64,000 nucleotides of DNA from CAYNRA01 sp046293395. Lineage in GTDB: Bacteria > Bacteroidota > Bacteroidia > Cytophagales > Spirosomataceae. The DNA is taken from assembly GCA_046293395.1 (NCBI GenBank), contig JBKBOU010000003.1:248001-312000 (forward strand), written 5' to 3'. The number at the start of each line of letters is the position of its first letter. Positions within the stretch are counted from its first letter, which is position 1. The position numbers and the translations under genes are program-made. Positions 7,553 to 15,949 of this stretch are shown here, piece after piece. The notes below the pieces were generated by a model, which saw nothing but the letters and a program-made list of their open reading frames with translations, searched no databases and was not told the DNA's origin.

Positions 7553-10420
7553 TCACATTTTATCTTTCAAATACAAAGCCGTAAAATTATCTTCGAGAGC
7601 AACCATTTGTTCCGGTGTACCTTCAAAACAGACATATCCGCCTTCCTCTCCACCATCTGGACCTAAATCAATAATCCAATCGGCACATTTGATTACCTCC
7701 ATATTGTGTTCTATGATAACGACGGTATCTCCTTGATTGACCAGCGCCTGGATGGCTTTCAATAACTTACGAATATCATGAAAATGAAGTCCCGTGGTTG
7801 GTTCATCAAAAATGAAGAGTGTTTTTCCTTTGTCCGCATTGCCTTTTCCTAAAAAGAAAGCCAATTTCACGCGTTGTGCTTCGCCGCCAGAAAGTGTGCT
7901 AGACGACTGCCCGAGCCGAATATACCCAAGCCCAACTTCTTGCAAAGGGCGTAATTTATCCGCAAGACGTGCATCGTCTGTTTCAAAAAAGGCAATCGCC
8001 TCATCGACTGTCATATCCAGAATATCCGAGATGGATTTGTCTTTGTAAAGCACCTCCAAAATTTCTTGTTTGAAACGGCGCCCTCCACAGCTTTCACACG
8101 TCAGTTTGACATCTGCCATGAATTGCATTTCGATGGTCTGTTGCCCTTCTCCTTGGCACGCCTCACAACGCCCGCCCTCCACATTGAAAGAGAAAAAAGC
8201 AGGTTTGTAATCCCGTGCTTTGGAAAGAGGCTGATCTGCAAATAATTGACGGACAACATCGTACGCTTTAATGTAAGTCACTGGATTTGAACGACTTGAC
8301 TTACCAATTGGATTTTGATCGACCAATTCAATTTGATTGATTCGATGCAAATCTCCAGCAATATCTGTATATTTTCCGGCTTCTTCGCTGTATCCGCCTT
8401 TCAAGCGCGCGAGAGCGGGATACAAAATTTTACGGATTAATGTCGATTTTCCTGAGCCACTCACGCCCGTCACAACCGAGAGAACTCCAATAGGAATACG
8501 GACGTCAATGTCTTTCAAATTATTCTCTTTTGCGCCAATAATTCGGATAAAATCTGTTGGTTTTCGTCTAAAATCTGGAATAGAAATGACGTCTTTTCCG
8601 AGCAAAAAAGCAATCGTATGCGACGATTCGCTGTTGGCAGGCATGGCGCTGTCCGTTTCTTGTTCGGTCACACGGCCATGAAAGACGACGTGGCCACCGA
8701 GATTTCCTGCTTCTGGCCCAATATCAATGATTTCATCCGCTGCTCGCATGACTTCCTCCTCGTGCTCCACAACAATCACGGTATTTCCTAAATCGCGAAG
8801 CGAAAGAAGCACATCTACCAAGCGATTGGTATCTCGTGGGTGCAAACCGATGCTCGGTTCATCGAGAATATACATCGAGCCAACCAGCGCACTACCCAAA
8901 GACGTCGCTAATTTGATGCGTTGGAACTCCCCACCCGAAAGTGTGGAAGTCAGGCGGTTTAATGTCAGATAACCCAGTCCAACTTGCTCCATAAACGACA
9001 AACGGCTTTTGATTTCGAATAAAATCCGCTTCGCAACTTCTTGTTGCTTCTCTGTTAATGTGAGTTCATCGAAAAAACGCGCAGCTTTGGCAATGGGCAT
9101 AAGTACGATGTCTGTAATGGATTTGCCGCCAATTTGTACATACGAAGCGTCCTTGCGTAATCGAGAGCCCCGGCATTCTGGACAAGCCATTTTTCCTTTG
9201 TATTTGGACACAAGAACCCGGTATTGAATTTTATGCGCTTGCAATTCTAAGGTTTTAAAAAAGTCATTCAGACCTGCAAAATATTTATTTCCTTTCCAGA
9301 TGAGTTCCTGTTCGGCGGTTGTCAAATCTTTGTACGCGCGGTGAATAGGAAAATCAAAACGTACGCCGTTTTTGATGAGTGGCAAAACCCAATCACTCAT
9401 TTTTTCGCTTCGCCAAGGTGCAATTGCGCCCTCAAAAACAGATAAATTTTTATCCGGGATGATTAAATCTTTGTCGAGTCCGAGTACATTCCCGAATCCA
9501 TCGCAATTTTTACAAGCACCATAGGGATTATTGAATGCAAATAAATTGGTTGAGGGTTCTTCAAACGAAATGCCGTCGCGTTCAAATTTATCCGAGAATC
9601 GTTTCTCGAAGGGTTCTTCTGTCCGTACATCCAAAATACATGCGCCTTCGCCTTCAAAGAAAGCTGTTTGGACAGAATCAGAGAGTCTAAATTGCAATTC
9701 TTCTTCGGGCAAACCAGACGTTGTTTTTTTAACTGCCACGCGGTCAACGACAATTTCTATGGATGAATTTGCCGAGATAGTCGTCGGGTTCGCGAGAATA
9801 TCTTCGAGTTCGTGTACCTCGCCATTCATGCGGATACGGGTATATCCTTTTTTCAGTAAAAGGTCTAATTCCTTCTCTAGCGTGCGGTCTTCTTTGCAGA
9901 TGAGCGGGGCTAGAACGAGCAATCGAGTGCCCGATTCGAGCGAAAAGATGAAGTCAACGACACTTGTCACCGTATCTTTTGTAACTACCTCCCCTGAAAT
10001 CGGTGAGTACGTGATACCAATACGGGCAAAAAGAAGTTTTAGATAATCGTAAATTTCGGTAGTTGTACCAACGGTAGAGCGTGGATTTTTGGTAGATACC
10101 TTTTGTTCAATGGCAATAGCAGGCGAAACCCCTTTAATATACTGAACATCAGGCTTTTCCATTCGACCAAGAAACTGGCGAGCATAGCTACTTAGACTTT
10201 CTACATACATGCGTTGCCCTTCTGCAAAGAGTGTGTCAAATGCCAAAGAAGATTTGCCACTACCCGACAGCCCCGTGATGACCGTCAGTTTATTTCGGGC
10301 AATGGCAACATCAATATTTTTCAAATTATTGACCTTAGCCCCTTTGATAATAATGTATTCTTTGGCATCCAATTCTTCTACAGAAGGGTGTTCTAGGTAG
10401 TCAATGTGTATTTTGTTCAT
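7553..10420 (-). CDS. uvrA: Excinuclease ABC subunit A
   Basis: This 955-residue protein is the DNA damage-recognition ATPase of nucleotide excision repair. The first Walker A (GLSGSGKS) is at residues 50-57, followed by the family's YVESLSSYARQFLGRM block and GVSPAIAIEQK. Zinc-finger cysteine pairs are seen as CKNCDGFG, CPECRGSR, and CEACQGEG with CESCGGRRF. Two ABC signatures, LSGGEFQRIKLA and LSGGEAQRVKLA, and two Walker B sites (ILDEPSIGLHP, IFDEPTTGLHF) complete the pattern. Length is close to E. coli UvrA (940). It is the first gene of the minus-strand run toward galK. Confidence 0.98.
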   Translation of the reverse strand: MNKIHIDYLEHPSVEELDAKEYIIIKGAKVNNLKNIDVAIARNKLTVITGLSGSGKSSLAFDTLFAEGQRMYVESLSSYARQFLGRMEKPDVQYIKGVSPAIAIEQKVSTKNPRSTVGTTTEIYDYLKLLFARIGITYSPISGEVVTKDTVTSVVDFIFSLESGTRLLVLAPLICKEDRTLEKELDLLLKKGYTRIRMNGEVHELEDILANPTTISANSSIEIVVDRVAVKKTTSGLPEEELQFRLSDSVQTAFFEGEGACILDVRTEEPFEKRFSDKFERDGISFEEPSTNLFAFNNPYGACKNCDGFGNVLGLDKDLIIPDKNLSVFEGAIAPWRSEKMSDWVLPLIKNGVRFDFPIHRAYKDLTTAEQELIWKGNKYFAGLNDFFKTLELQAHKIQYRVLVSKYKGKMACPECRGSRLRKDASYVQIGGKSITDIVLMPIAKAARFFDELTLTEKQQEVAKRILFEIKSRLSFMEQVGLGYLTLNRLTSTLSGGEFQRIKLATSLGSALVGSMYILDEPSIGLHPRDTNRLVDVLLSLRDLGNTVIVVEHEEEVMRAADEIIDIGPEAGNLGGHVVFHGRVTEQETDSAMPANSESSHTIAFLLGKDVISIPDFRRKPTDFIRIIGAKENNLKDIDVRIPIGVLSVVTGVSGSGKSTLIRKILYPALARLKGGYSEEAGKYTDIAGDLHRINQIELVDQNPIGKSSRSNPVTYIKAYDVVRQLFADQPLSKARDYKPAFFSFNVEGGRCEACQGEGQQTIEMQFMADVKLTCESCGGRRFKQEILEVLYKDKSISDILDMTVDEAIAFFETDDARLADKLRPLQEVGLGYIRLGQSSSTLSGGEAQRVKLAFFLGKGNADKGKTLFIFDEPTTGLHFHDIRKLLKAIQALVNQGDTVVIIEHNMEVIKCADWIIDLGPDGGEEGGYVCFEGTPEQMVALEDNFTALYLKDKM

Positions 10421-10554
10421 CCGTTGGTAGATTAGACTGTTGTTCTTAAACTCCGAAAAGAAAAGAAGGTTTACAAATTAAGTTTGGGATTACGGGAAAC
10501 GGTAAATTCAGCAAATTTACATATTTTCAGAGCATCTATTGTTAACTTTGTGGC

Positions 10555-11217
10555 ATGAATACAAACACTACTGTACTCTTTGACATGGATGGCGTCATCT
10601 GCCATACCAATCCATTTCATACATTGGCCTTTCGTGCCTTTTTCGAGAAGCGCTCTCTATTTCCTACAGACGAGGCTTTTGCACAACACATGTTTGGCAA
10701 GAGTAACGCATATATATTCGCTCATTTCCTTGGTAGAAAAGTAGAAGGCGCTGAATTTAAGGCTCTTGAAGATGAAAAAGAGGGACTTTTCAGAGAGATT
10801 TATGCACCACACGTAGAACCGATTACTGGTTTTTTACCTTTTCTTGCCGAATTAAAACAAGCAGGCATCAAAACAGGTGTTGCTACATCCGCACCACGGG
10901 CAAACCTCGACTTAATTATGGGGAAACTCGGTTTTGAACCCTATATGGAGTCTGTTTTGGCGAGTGAGGACGTAACAAATCACAAACCACATCCTGAAGT
11001 TTACCTAACCTCAGCAGCGCGAATTGGAGCAAATCCAGCCCATTGCCTCGTTTTTGAGGACTCGTTTTCGGGTATTACAGCAGGACTCAACGCAGGAATG
11101 CGCGTCGTCGGTGTGCTTTCTTCGCATACAAAAGAAGAACTTCCACCGTGTGCCGCTTATATAAACGATTACACAGAAATCAACGCTGACTTTATATATC
11201 AACTCATCTCGCTTTAA
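10555..11217 (+). CDS. HAD-superfamily hydrolase (beta-phosphoglucomutase-like)
   Basis: A 220-residue subfamily IA HAD phosphatase. Motif I is FDMDGVI with the nucleophile Asp10 and general acid Asp12, motif II is VATSAP, the conserved lysine occurs in NHKPHPEVYL, and motif III is VFEDSFSGITAG. The helical cap between residues 15 and 90 makes it resemble beta-phosphoglucomutases and 2-deoxyglucose-6-phosphatases; substrate cannot be assigned. A TAACTTTG element ends 4 bp before the ATG, so the transcript may be leaderless or nearly so. The MFS permease starts 20 bp downstream, suggesting a sugar-related two-gene unit. Confidence 0.9.
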   Translation: MNTNTTVLFDMDGVICHTNPFHTLAFRAFFEKRSLFPTDEAFAQHMFGKSNAYIFAHFLGRKVEGAEFKALEDEKEGLFREIYAPHVEPITGFLPFLAELKQAGIKTGVATSAPRANLDLIMGKLGFEPYMESVLASEDVTNHKPHPEVYLTSAARIGANPAHCLVFEDSFSGITAGLNAGMRVVGVLSSHTKEELPPCAAYINDYTEINADFIYQLISL

Positions 11218-11237
11218 CCTTTATAACTTAACTCCTT

Positions 11238-12416
11238 GTGTTAGATTTATCTCATCTCCGCTTATTTTTTACGCGCAAACAAACGCTGGCTGTCGGCTTT
11301 GCTTTTTTCTCTATTGGCTTTTTATTTGGCAGTTGGGCAACATTTATTCCGTTTGTCAAGAATAAATTCGGTTTAGATGACGCGCAACTTGGCTTATTGC
11401 TTCTTTCTATGCCGATGGGCTCCTTGGTTGCCAACCCCGTTGCGGCGGGTTTACTGCAGCGTTTTGGTATGCAGAAAATGACCGTTTTTGGGATGTTTTA
11501 TCTAGGAACATGTTTTGTATTGCCTATTCAAATGCCTGTTATTTGGGCGACGTCACTCGCTCTTTTTGCGTGTGGAACGAGCATCACAACGCTCAATGTG
11601 GCGATGAACACGACAGCTACAAGTATTGAGTTGAACCAACGAATCAGCATTATGTCCACCTGTCATGGGATGTTTAGTATTGGATTAATGGTGGGTTCTT
11701 TGTTGGCAAGTGCGACCATTGGCTTTGGTGTTCCACAGAGAATAACCATGCTTTTATTTGGGGGGATTATCCTTGCTGGTGCCTTGTTGGTTCAAGGTCA
11801 AATTCGGGCTATTCCGGACGACGCATTTGGAAATGAAGAGGCAGAGACAACCCAAGGAGCTAAATTCGTCTTGCCACGAGGCCCTTTATTGATTATGATA
11901 TTGATAAGTTTATTTATCAATTTTTCGGAGGGTTCTATGGCAGACTGGACGGCCGTTTACATGAAAGATATTGTGGTTGCCAATGCCTATTTTATTGGTT
12001 GGGGATTAGCAGGTTATTCTTTTTTTATGGCAGCCGGCAGACTACTAGGCGACAGCCTGATTCCGCGTTGGGGGCGTAATAATGTACTCATTTACGGAGG
12101 ATTACTTGCCTCAGCCGGACTATTTTTGTCTATTATCTTTCCTTATACCTGGACGAGCATCGCTGGTTTTTCGATGGTTGGAGCGGGCGTTTCTTGCGGG
12201 GCGCCGATAATGTACGGCAGTGCAGCACGCGTACCGGGAATGGCAAAAGGAGCAGGTTTGGCGACGATGAATACCTTCAGTATGGGTGGATTTTTGTTTG
12301 GTCCTGTATTGGTTGGGTTCTTATCGGAGGCAATCAGTCTGCCGTTTGCATTTGGCGTTGTTGGCGTGATGGCACTTATTTGGGCTTATTTATCTAAAAA
12401 CGTAAAGTTGTATTGA
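11238..12416 (+). CDS. MFS permease (fucose permease-like)
   Basis: A 392-residue major facilitator with about twelve hydrophobic helices. After an N-terminal cytoplasmic arm with RKQ it reads FFSIGFLFGSWATFIPF, a pattern common in the FucP-like/YbjJ group of permeases. The helix 2-3 loop carries LLQRFGMQKM and the central loop is short and acidic (about residues 193-205). The start codon is GTG at 11238, 20 bp after the HAD gene. The substrate is unknown; pairing with a sugar-phosphate-type phosphatase hints at a sugar or polyol, which is only inference. Confidence 0.88.
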   Translation: MLDLSHLRLFFTRKQTLAVGFAFFSIGFLFGSWATFIPFVKNKFGLDDAQLGLLLLSMPMGSLVANPVAAGLLQRFGMQKMTVFGMFYLGTCFVLPIQMPVIWATSLALFACGTSITTLNVAMNTTATSIELNQRISIMSTCHGMFSIGLMVGSLLASATIGFGVPQRITMLLFGGIILAGALLVQGQIRAIPDDAFGNEEAETTQGAKFVLPRGPLLIMILISLFINFSEGSMADWTAVYMKDIVVANAYFIGWGLAGYSFFMAAGRLLGDSLIPRWGRNNVLIYGGLLASAGLFLSIIFPYTWTSIAGFSMVGAGVSCGAPIMYGSAARVPGMAKGAGLATMNTFSMGGFLFGPVLVGFLSEAISLPFAFGVVGVMALIWAYLSKNVKLY

Positions 12417-12491
12417 GATTTTTTGTTTTGTGGGAAGTTTTGAATGAAGGTGGTGGAGAAATAAGCTTACTGTACGTTTGGGGTATATATT

Positions 12492-12821
12492 TTATTCATT
12501 TAGTAGAATCTCTACTTCCCTTTGCAAAACGGGAAGATTTTTGATTACTATTCCCCAAATGACGTCGTCTGAGACGGAATCATATCCATGAATTATTCTA
12601 TTTCTGACATCAACAATTTTACTTGAGTTTGAAATTTCAACCTCACTATTTTCTTTTAATATCCGATTCATTGCTTCACCAATGATTTCGATATTTCTTT
12701 CCACAGCTCTTTTGGTTCTCAAGTCTTTTTCATAAATCTCAAACGTTTTTGGAGTATCAATAAAATAACTCTCAATTTCATTTATTGAGTTCTATATATC
12801 ATAAAGCCAAGTTCGACACAT
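12492..12821 (-). pseudogene. hepT: HepT-type HEPN ribonuclease toxin, interrupted by an amber stop
   Basis: The frame from an ATG at 12821, 1 bp after the mntA stop, would give a normal 109-residue HepT. Codon 10 is TAG (12794-12792). After it the frame is open to 12492 and holds the RNase signature RNRIIHGY (RX4HXY of HEPN toxins) and the usual NLPVLQREVEILL tail. The remaining part can only be translated from the TTG at 12722 (76 residues) or by readthrough. MntA is a polymerase-beta-like enzyme that AMPylates HepT tyrosine in the type VII toxin-antitoxin family. Either the toxin is inactivated, an N-terminally shortened form is made, or the base is a sequencing error. Confidence 0.85.
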
Positions 12822-12822
12822 A

Positions 12823-13122
12823 TTATCCATAAATCAATACTTTATTGTGACTCAAACTCTCTCTGAAATACGGATTTTTGATTGCTTTTTCTTCCAATAA
12901 ATCAATACTTCTTTTTAGAATATGCTCAAGTGAAAACTTAAAGCTGTAATAATTGTCTCCATAATCTAATACATCCAAATTTTCGAAATCAACAATCAAA
13001 TCAATATCACTTTCATTGTTAAACGCATCGGTTAAGACAGAGCCAAAAGCATATAAAGATTTCACTTTATGCGCTTTACACAAACTCACAATGTCTTTCG
13101 TATGATTCTTGAATAAGCTCAT
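12823..13122 (-). CDS. mntA: MntA-type nucleotidyltransferase antitoxin
   Basis: A 99-residue minimal nucleotidyltransferase. The signature FGSVLTDAFNNESDIDLIVDF gives the GSx10DxD motif of polymerase-beta-like MNT antitoxins, with a third acidic strand near SIDLLEE. Known members AMPylate the HEPN toxin HepT. The ATG at 13122 is preferred; a TTG four codons upstream is also in frame. A TACTTTTG promoter element (13149-13142) lies 19 bp upstream, so the leader is short. The gene is directly followed (1 bp gap) by hepT, which is broken. Confidence 0.9.
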   Translation of the reverse strand: MSLFKNHTKDIVSLCKAHKVKSLYAFGSVLTDAFNNESDIDLIVDFENLDVLDYGDNYYSFKFSLEHILKRSIDLLEEKAIKNPYFRESLSHNKVLIYG

Positions 13123-13251
13123 TTGGTTGTTCAATTATACCCAAAAGTACAAAAAATAGTTTTCAACCTTCTAGGTTTCTCACGCATTTCTATCAACACT
13201 TTACAAAGAAAATATATTCAATTTAGGTACTAAGTATCTCTAGACAATATA

Positions 13252-13353
13252 TTACGGTTTCTGAACTTTTCGTGTATAAATAGCTTTCTCGTCTTCGCTA
13301 AAACTCTCGTAAGTTTCCCTATATCCACCTAAAACCACCTCATTCCATCTTAC
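13252..13353 (-). pseudogene. 3' remnant of an interrupted gene, left of the PemK/MazF cassette
   Basis: Reading the minus strand, a protein-like frame runs out of the direct repeat: WNEVVLGGYRETYESF then SEDEKAIYTRKVQKP and a TAA at 13254-13252. In the left repeat copy the frame is broken by a 1-bp deletion relative to the right copy; in the right copy (14189-14300) the same frame is intact and reads VDVLFFCGRKIRWNEVVL. Joining the right copy to this flank restores about 53 residues. I do not recognise the protein. The simplest reading is that the toxin-antitoxin cassette and a duplication split one gene. Confidence 0.5.
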
Positions 13354-13440
13354 TTTCTCCCACAAAAAAAGAGGACATCAACATTCTCTTTCAACACTTC
13401 AGAACGTTTTTGTTATTTTACTAATTGATGTTTATTTCTT
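13330..13440. repeat. Direct repeat, left copy, flanking the PemK/MazF cassette
   Basis: 111 bp matching 14189-14300 in the same orientation with a single 1-bp indel (CTTACTT here, CTTATCTT there). The two copies enclose 748 bp with the toxin-antitoxin pair. Short inverted arms acatcaa/ttgatgt occur inside each copy. The remaining part of 13123-13516 has the promoter of mntA and otherwise AT-rich sequence with nothing I can name. Confidence 0.97.
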
Positions 13441-13516
13441 TATGCCTACCCCATTTTTAGACCAGTGAAGTTGTTTTTATCGTTGAATATTTAGTTAAAA
13501 AATGGAAGAGTACACT

Positions 13517-13864
13517 TTATTCTAAATCAAGAAGAATAGTAATATTTCCTTTGACTTTTTCTACTAAATCAGTCGGTAATATTCCAACTTTTTTAATCAA
13601 CCGTTTATTATCTATTGCGCGAATTTGGTCAACCATAATATCGCAATCCTCATGTAAATTTGCCATACCCTTCTTCAAATGAACTCTCAAAATATCAGAT
13701 TCATTTTCAACATTTGTTGTTATAGGGCAAACAATCGTTGATAGATGTGGAATTTTATTTAGTAAGTTTGTCTGAACAATCAGTACTGGTCTTGTCTTAC
13801 CAGCTTCCGTTCCTATCCGCGGATTTAAGTCAGCAATCCAGATTTCATATTGATTAATCTGCAT
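13517..13864 (-). CDS. PemK/MazF-type endoribonuclease toxin
   Basis: A 115-residue toxin of the MazF/PemK/CcdB fold. Typical features are YEIWIADLNP at the start, GTEAGKTRPVLIVQ (residues 18-31), CPITTN in the next strand and VDQIRAIDNKRLIKKVG in the C-terminal half, which carry the residues that MazF toxins use for mRNA cleavage. The ATG at 13864 overlaps the antitoxin stop by 11 bp, the usual coupling; a TTG five codons upstream is less likely. By family, it halts growth by cutting mRNA when the antitoxin is lost. It lies within a pair of direct repeats. Confidence 0.92.
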   Translation of the reverse strand: MQINQYEIWIADLNPRIGTEAGKTRPVLIVQTNLLNKIPHLSTIVCPITTNVENESDILRVHLKKGMANLHEDCDIMVDQIRAIDNKRLIKKVGILPTDLVEKVKGNITILLDLE

Positions 13865-14084
13865 AATCTGTTTTTTCAAATTCTTTCAAAATACGCATAG
13901 AATCTTTCCCGACTAGCTCAGATTCGGCTCTAAGACGTTTTTCTAAAATTTGTCTTTTTTGAACCTTGTTATAATATTCAATTGCCTCATTGATATACCG
14001 ATTCCTAGGAATATTTATTGTTGAAAGAACTTTTTCAGTTTCTCCAAATATAGAATCGTCAATTTTAAGCGATATTGTTTTCAT
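13854..14084 (-). CDS. Ribbon-helix-helix-type antitoxin of the PemK/MazF pair
   Basis: A 76-residue protein. The N-terminal half (ISLKIDDSIFGETEKVL, then NRYINEAIEYYNKVQ) fits a ribbon-helix-helix DNA-binding domain, and the charged C-terminal half (about 45-76) is the part expected to wrap the toxin. It overlaps the toxin start by 11 bp, antitoxin first, as usual for type II systems. Its promoter region contains an inverted repeat that could be its own operator. The family assignment of the antitoxin is by pattern and context, not by a clear named family. Confidence 0.82.
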   Translation of the reverse strand: MKTISLKIDDSIFGETEKVLSTINIPRNRYINEAIEYYNKVQKRQILEKRLRAESELVGKDSMRILKEFEKTDYAD

Positions 14085-14103
14085 ATAATGTTATTTGATA
14101 GTA

Positions 14104-14129
14104 CAAAAGTATATCTTTTTGGTATATAC
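14104..14129 (-). promoter_or_regulatory. Promoter and candidate operator of the PemK/MazF-type pair
   Basis: On the minus strand TACTTTTG (14111-14104) matches TAnnTTTG and a TTTG lies 17 bp upstream. Between and overlapping them is an inverted repeat, GTATAT (14109-14114) and ATATAC (14124-14129), 9 bp apart. An autoregulating ribbon-helix-helix protein would be expected to bind such a site, but this is inference. Confidence 0.5.
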
Positions 14130-14188
14130 AAATCATTTAGGGTGTTTTTTTAGTAAGTTGTCTTTTACTTTCTCTAGTTAGCTACGTG

Positions 14189-14300
14189 TAAAACCACCTC
14201 ATTCCATCTTATCTTTCTCCCACAAAAAAAGAGGACATCAACATTCTCTTTCAACACTTCAGAACGTTTTTGTTATTTTACTAATTGATGTTTATTTCTT
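14189..14300. repeat. Direct repeat, right copy, flanking the PemK/MazF cassette
   Basis: 112 bp, same orientation as 13330-13440, identical apart from one extra T. Read on the minus strand this copy keeps an open frame (EVLKENVDVLFFCGRK then IRWNEVVL) that stops shortly after the copy ends. Beyond the copy, toward 14312, about 12 bp of weaker similarity to the left flank remains, mainly transitions, hinting that the homology was once longer. Confidence 0.97.
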
Positions 14301-14367
14301 CGTACCCGCCCAATGTGACGTAAATTTTCTCATTTCACTGTAAAAATCCCAAATATCTTGTCATCAA

Positions 14368-14577
14368 TTATATATCCTGAATGGTACAAATAGTGCCTTT
14401 ATCAGTTGTTGTGCATGCAAAATATACATTTTCCCAATCTGTGTTAAAGTAATCGCGTATAAACTTAGTGCCGTACAATTCTCCATCAAACTCTTTGCCT
14501 TTGGTTGGAGTCAAAATAAAATCTTTCACGTATGGTTCGCTATTTGGGTCTGGTCGTAGGTAAGGTTTACTATGTTG
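14368..14577 (-). pseudogene. Decayed or truncated gene, 3' part (69 codons without a start)
   Basis: Directly after the two consecutive TAA codons that end the beta-lactamase-like gene, the same frame stays open for 69 residues to a TAA at 14370-14368. The peptide looks real: PYLRPDPNSEPYVKDF, then TPTKGKEFDGELYG, TKFIRDYFNTDWENVYFA and CTIQDI. There is no ATG, GTG or TTG placed to make a sensible gene. It could be the tail of a separate lost gene or a C-terminal domain cut off the hydrolase by the stops. I do not recognise the family. The rest of 14301-14367 shows nothing. Confidence 0.45.
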
Positions 14578-14580
14578 TTA

Positions 14581-15672
14581 TTATTTTTTTGCTTTTTTAC
14601 GGATGGGCACTGTTGCTTTTTGTCCAGTACTTACAAGATACAATTGCTCTGAAAATTCATACAAATTTGTTCCATCTGTATTGTTAAAAACAATAATCGT
14701 TTTTTTATCATCGATGGAATGTATCCAATTGGAACAAGAACCTAGAAGACCACCCGTTCTGTACAAAAAAGGGCTGCTGAAAGCACCGTAACCACTGGAA
14801 TACCACAAACCGCCTAAGGCTGCATTATTTAATCTTTCATTGGGCTTCATCATTAAATTTTTAGTCGATTCATTGAACAACTTTAAATTGAAAATCCCAT
14901 TGGTAAACTTCAGTAAGTCTTCAACCGTTGCGTACATAGCTGCAGAACCAAAATAATTTTCGACAAAGTATGGTTGGTCTGATGTAATGGAGCCGTTAGA
15001 AACATCAATCGTATATGAACTTGTGAGGTCTGGGATTATATCTTTTGAGTTGAGAAGACCTGTATTTTCCATGTTTAATGGATTCAAAATATTTTCCTGC
15101 AAAAGACTTGAAAAAGGCTTATTCGATACATTCTCTATGATTTTATGCAAAATGATATAATCTGTATTGCTGTAATTGCTTTTTTCGCCTGGTGTAAATG
15201 CTAATTGTCCACTACAATATTGGTCGATAAATTCGTCAATTGTTAGGGGTGACTGATAAAGCTTCATTTCCAATTTTTCCTCACTATTGGGTATCCCAGA
15301 GCTATAAGTTAATAAATGCCGAATAGTCACTTTGTCTTTGGCTTCCCCTTTATAGGTTGGGTAGTATTTTCCAAAATTTGCATCCAAATCAATTTTTCCT
15401 TGCTCATAAAGTTGAAGAATAAGAGTCGCTGTAAAAGTTTTAGTGATGGAAGCAATCTTAAATTTGGTTTTGGAGGTCATATTTGTTCCAGTTTGTCTGT
15501 TTGAAACTCCAACTCCTGCCAAATAGTCTATCTGTCCATTTGTTGCCACCAATACTGCCCCATTAAAATTCTTTTCCGTGTTATAATAGTGTACAACTTC
15601 TGAGTATTCGCTCGTTTGCCCAAAAATTGCTTCGGAAATCAAAATTGTTGCGATGAGAAAAATGTATTTCAT
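14581..15672 (-). CDS. Serine beta-lactamase-like hydrolase (class C / DD-peptidase fold)
   Basis: A 363-residue secreted protein. After a signal peptide (residues 1-18, ending FGQ) it has the SxxK nucleophile motif SITK at 75-78, YSN (YxN) at 167-169 and RTGG near the C-terminus in place of the KTG/HxG box. This is the AmpC/EstB/D-aminopeptidase superfamily; members here may be esterases, peptidases or beta-lactamases, and the sequence does not decide. The ATG at 15672 gives a clean signal peptide; a GTG eight codons upstream is possible. It ends with tandem TAA codons followed by a decayed frame. The basic tail RKKAKK is unusual. Confidence 0.9.
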   Translation of the reverse strand: MKYIFLIATILISEAIFGQTSEYSEVVHYYNTEKNFNGAVLVATNGQIDYLAGVGVSNRQTGTNMTSKTKFKIASITKTFTATLILQLYEQGKIDLDANFGKYYPTYKGEAKDKVTIRHLLTYSSGIPNSEEKLEMKLYQSPLTIDEFIDQYCSGQLAFTPGEKSNYSNTDYIILHKIIENVSNKPFSSLLQENILNPLNMENTGLLNSKDIIPDLTSSYTIDVSNGSITSDQPYFVENYFGSAAMYATVEDLLKFTNGIFNLKLFNESTKNLMMKPNERLNNAALGGLWYSSGYGAFSSPFLYRTGGLLGSCSNWIHSIDDKKTIIVFNNTDGTNLYEFSEQLYLVSTGQKATVPIRKKAKK

Positions 15673-15949
15673 ATCTATTTTTTTAAATTGCTTCACGTGT
15701 ATTGGCAGCCGCAGTTAAATGATATGTAACGATTTCCACGCACCAAAATTCCCTAATCCATTTTTTACTTAACTGAGACAATCCCTATTCTCGGAAGATT
15801 TTCTGAAAGTATAACCAAAAATAGACAAAATATCCAACTGTCCAAGTTAACCCATTACCTTGTTCATTTGGGTTTCACCGTATTTCTTACGAACTTATTC
15901 AAATATTGGAACAATTCATCTCTTCTAACATCTCATCAAATACTTCCAA

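Noticed and set aside
10543..10557. Leaderless transcript of the HAD gene
   Set aside because: TAACTTTG is placed so that transcription would start at about the ATG, but the -33 element is weak, so I mention it only with the gene.
13813..13864. A TTG start for the PemK/MazF-type toxin at 13879
   Set aside because: The ATG at 13864 overlaps the antitoxin stop in the usual way and directly precedes the conserved YEIWIADLNP start.
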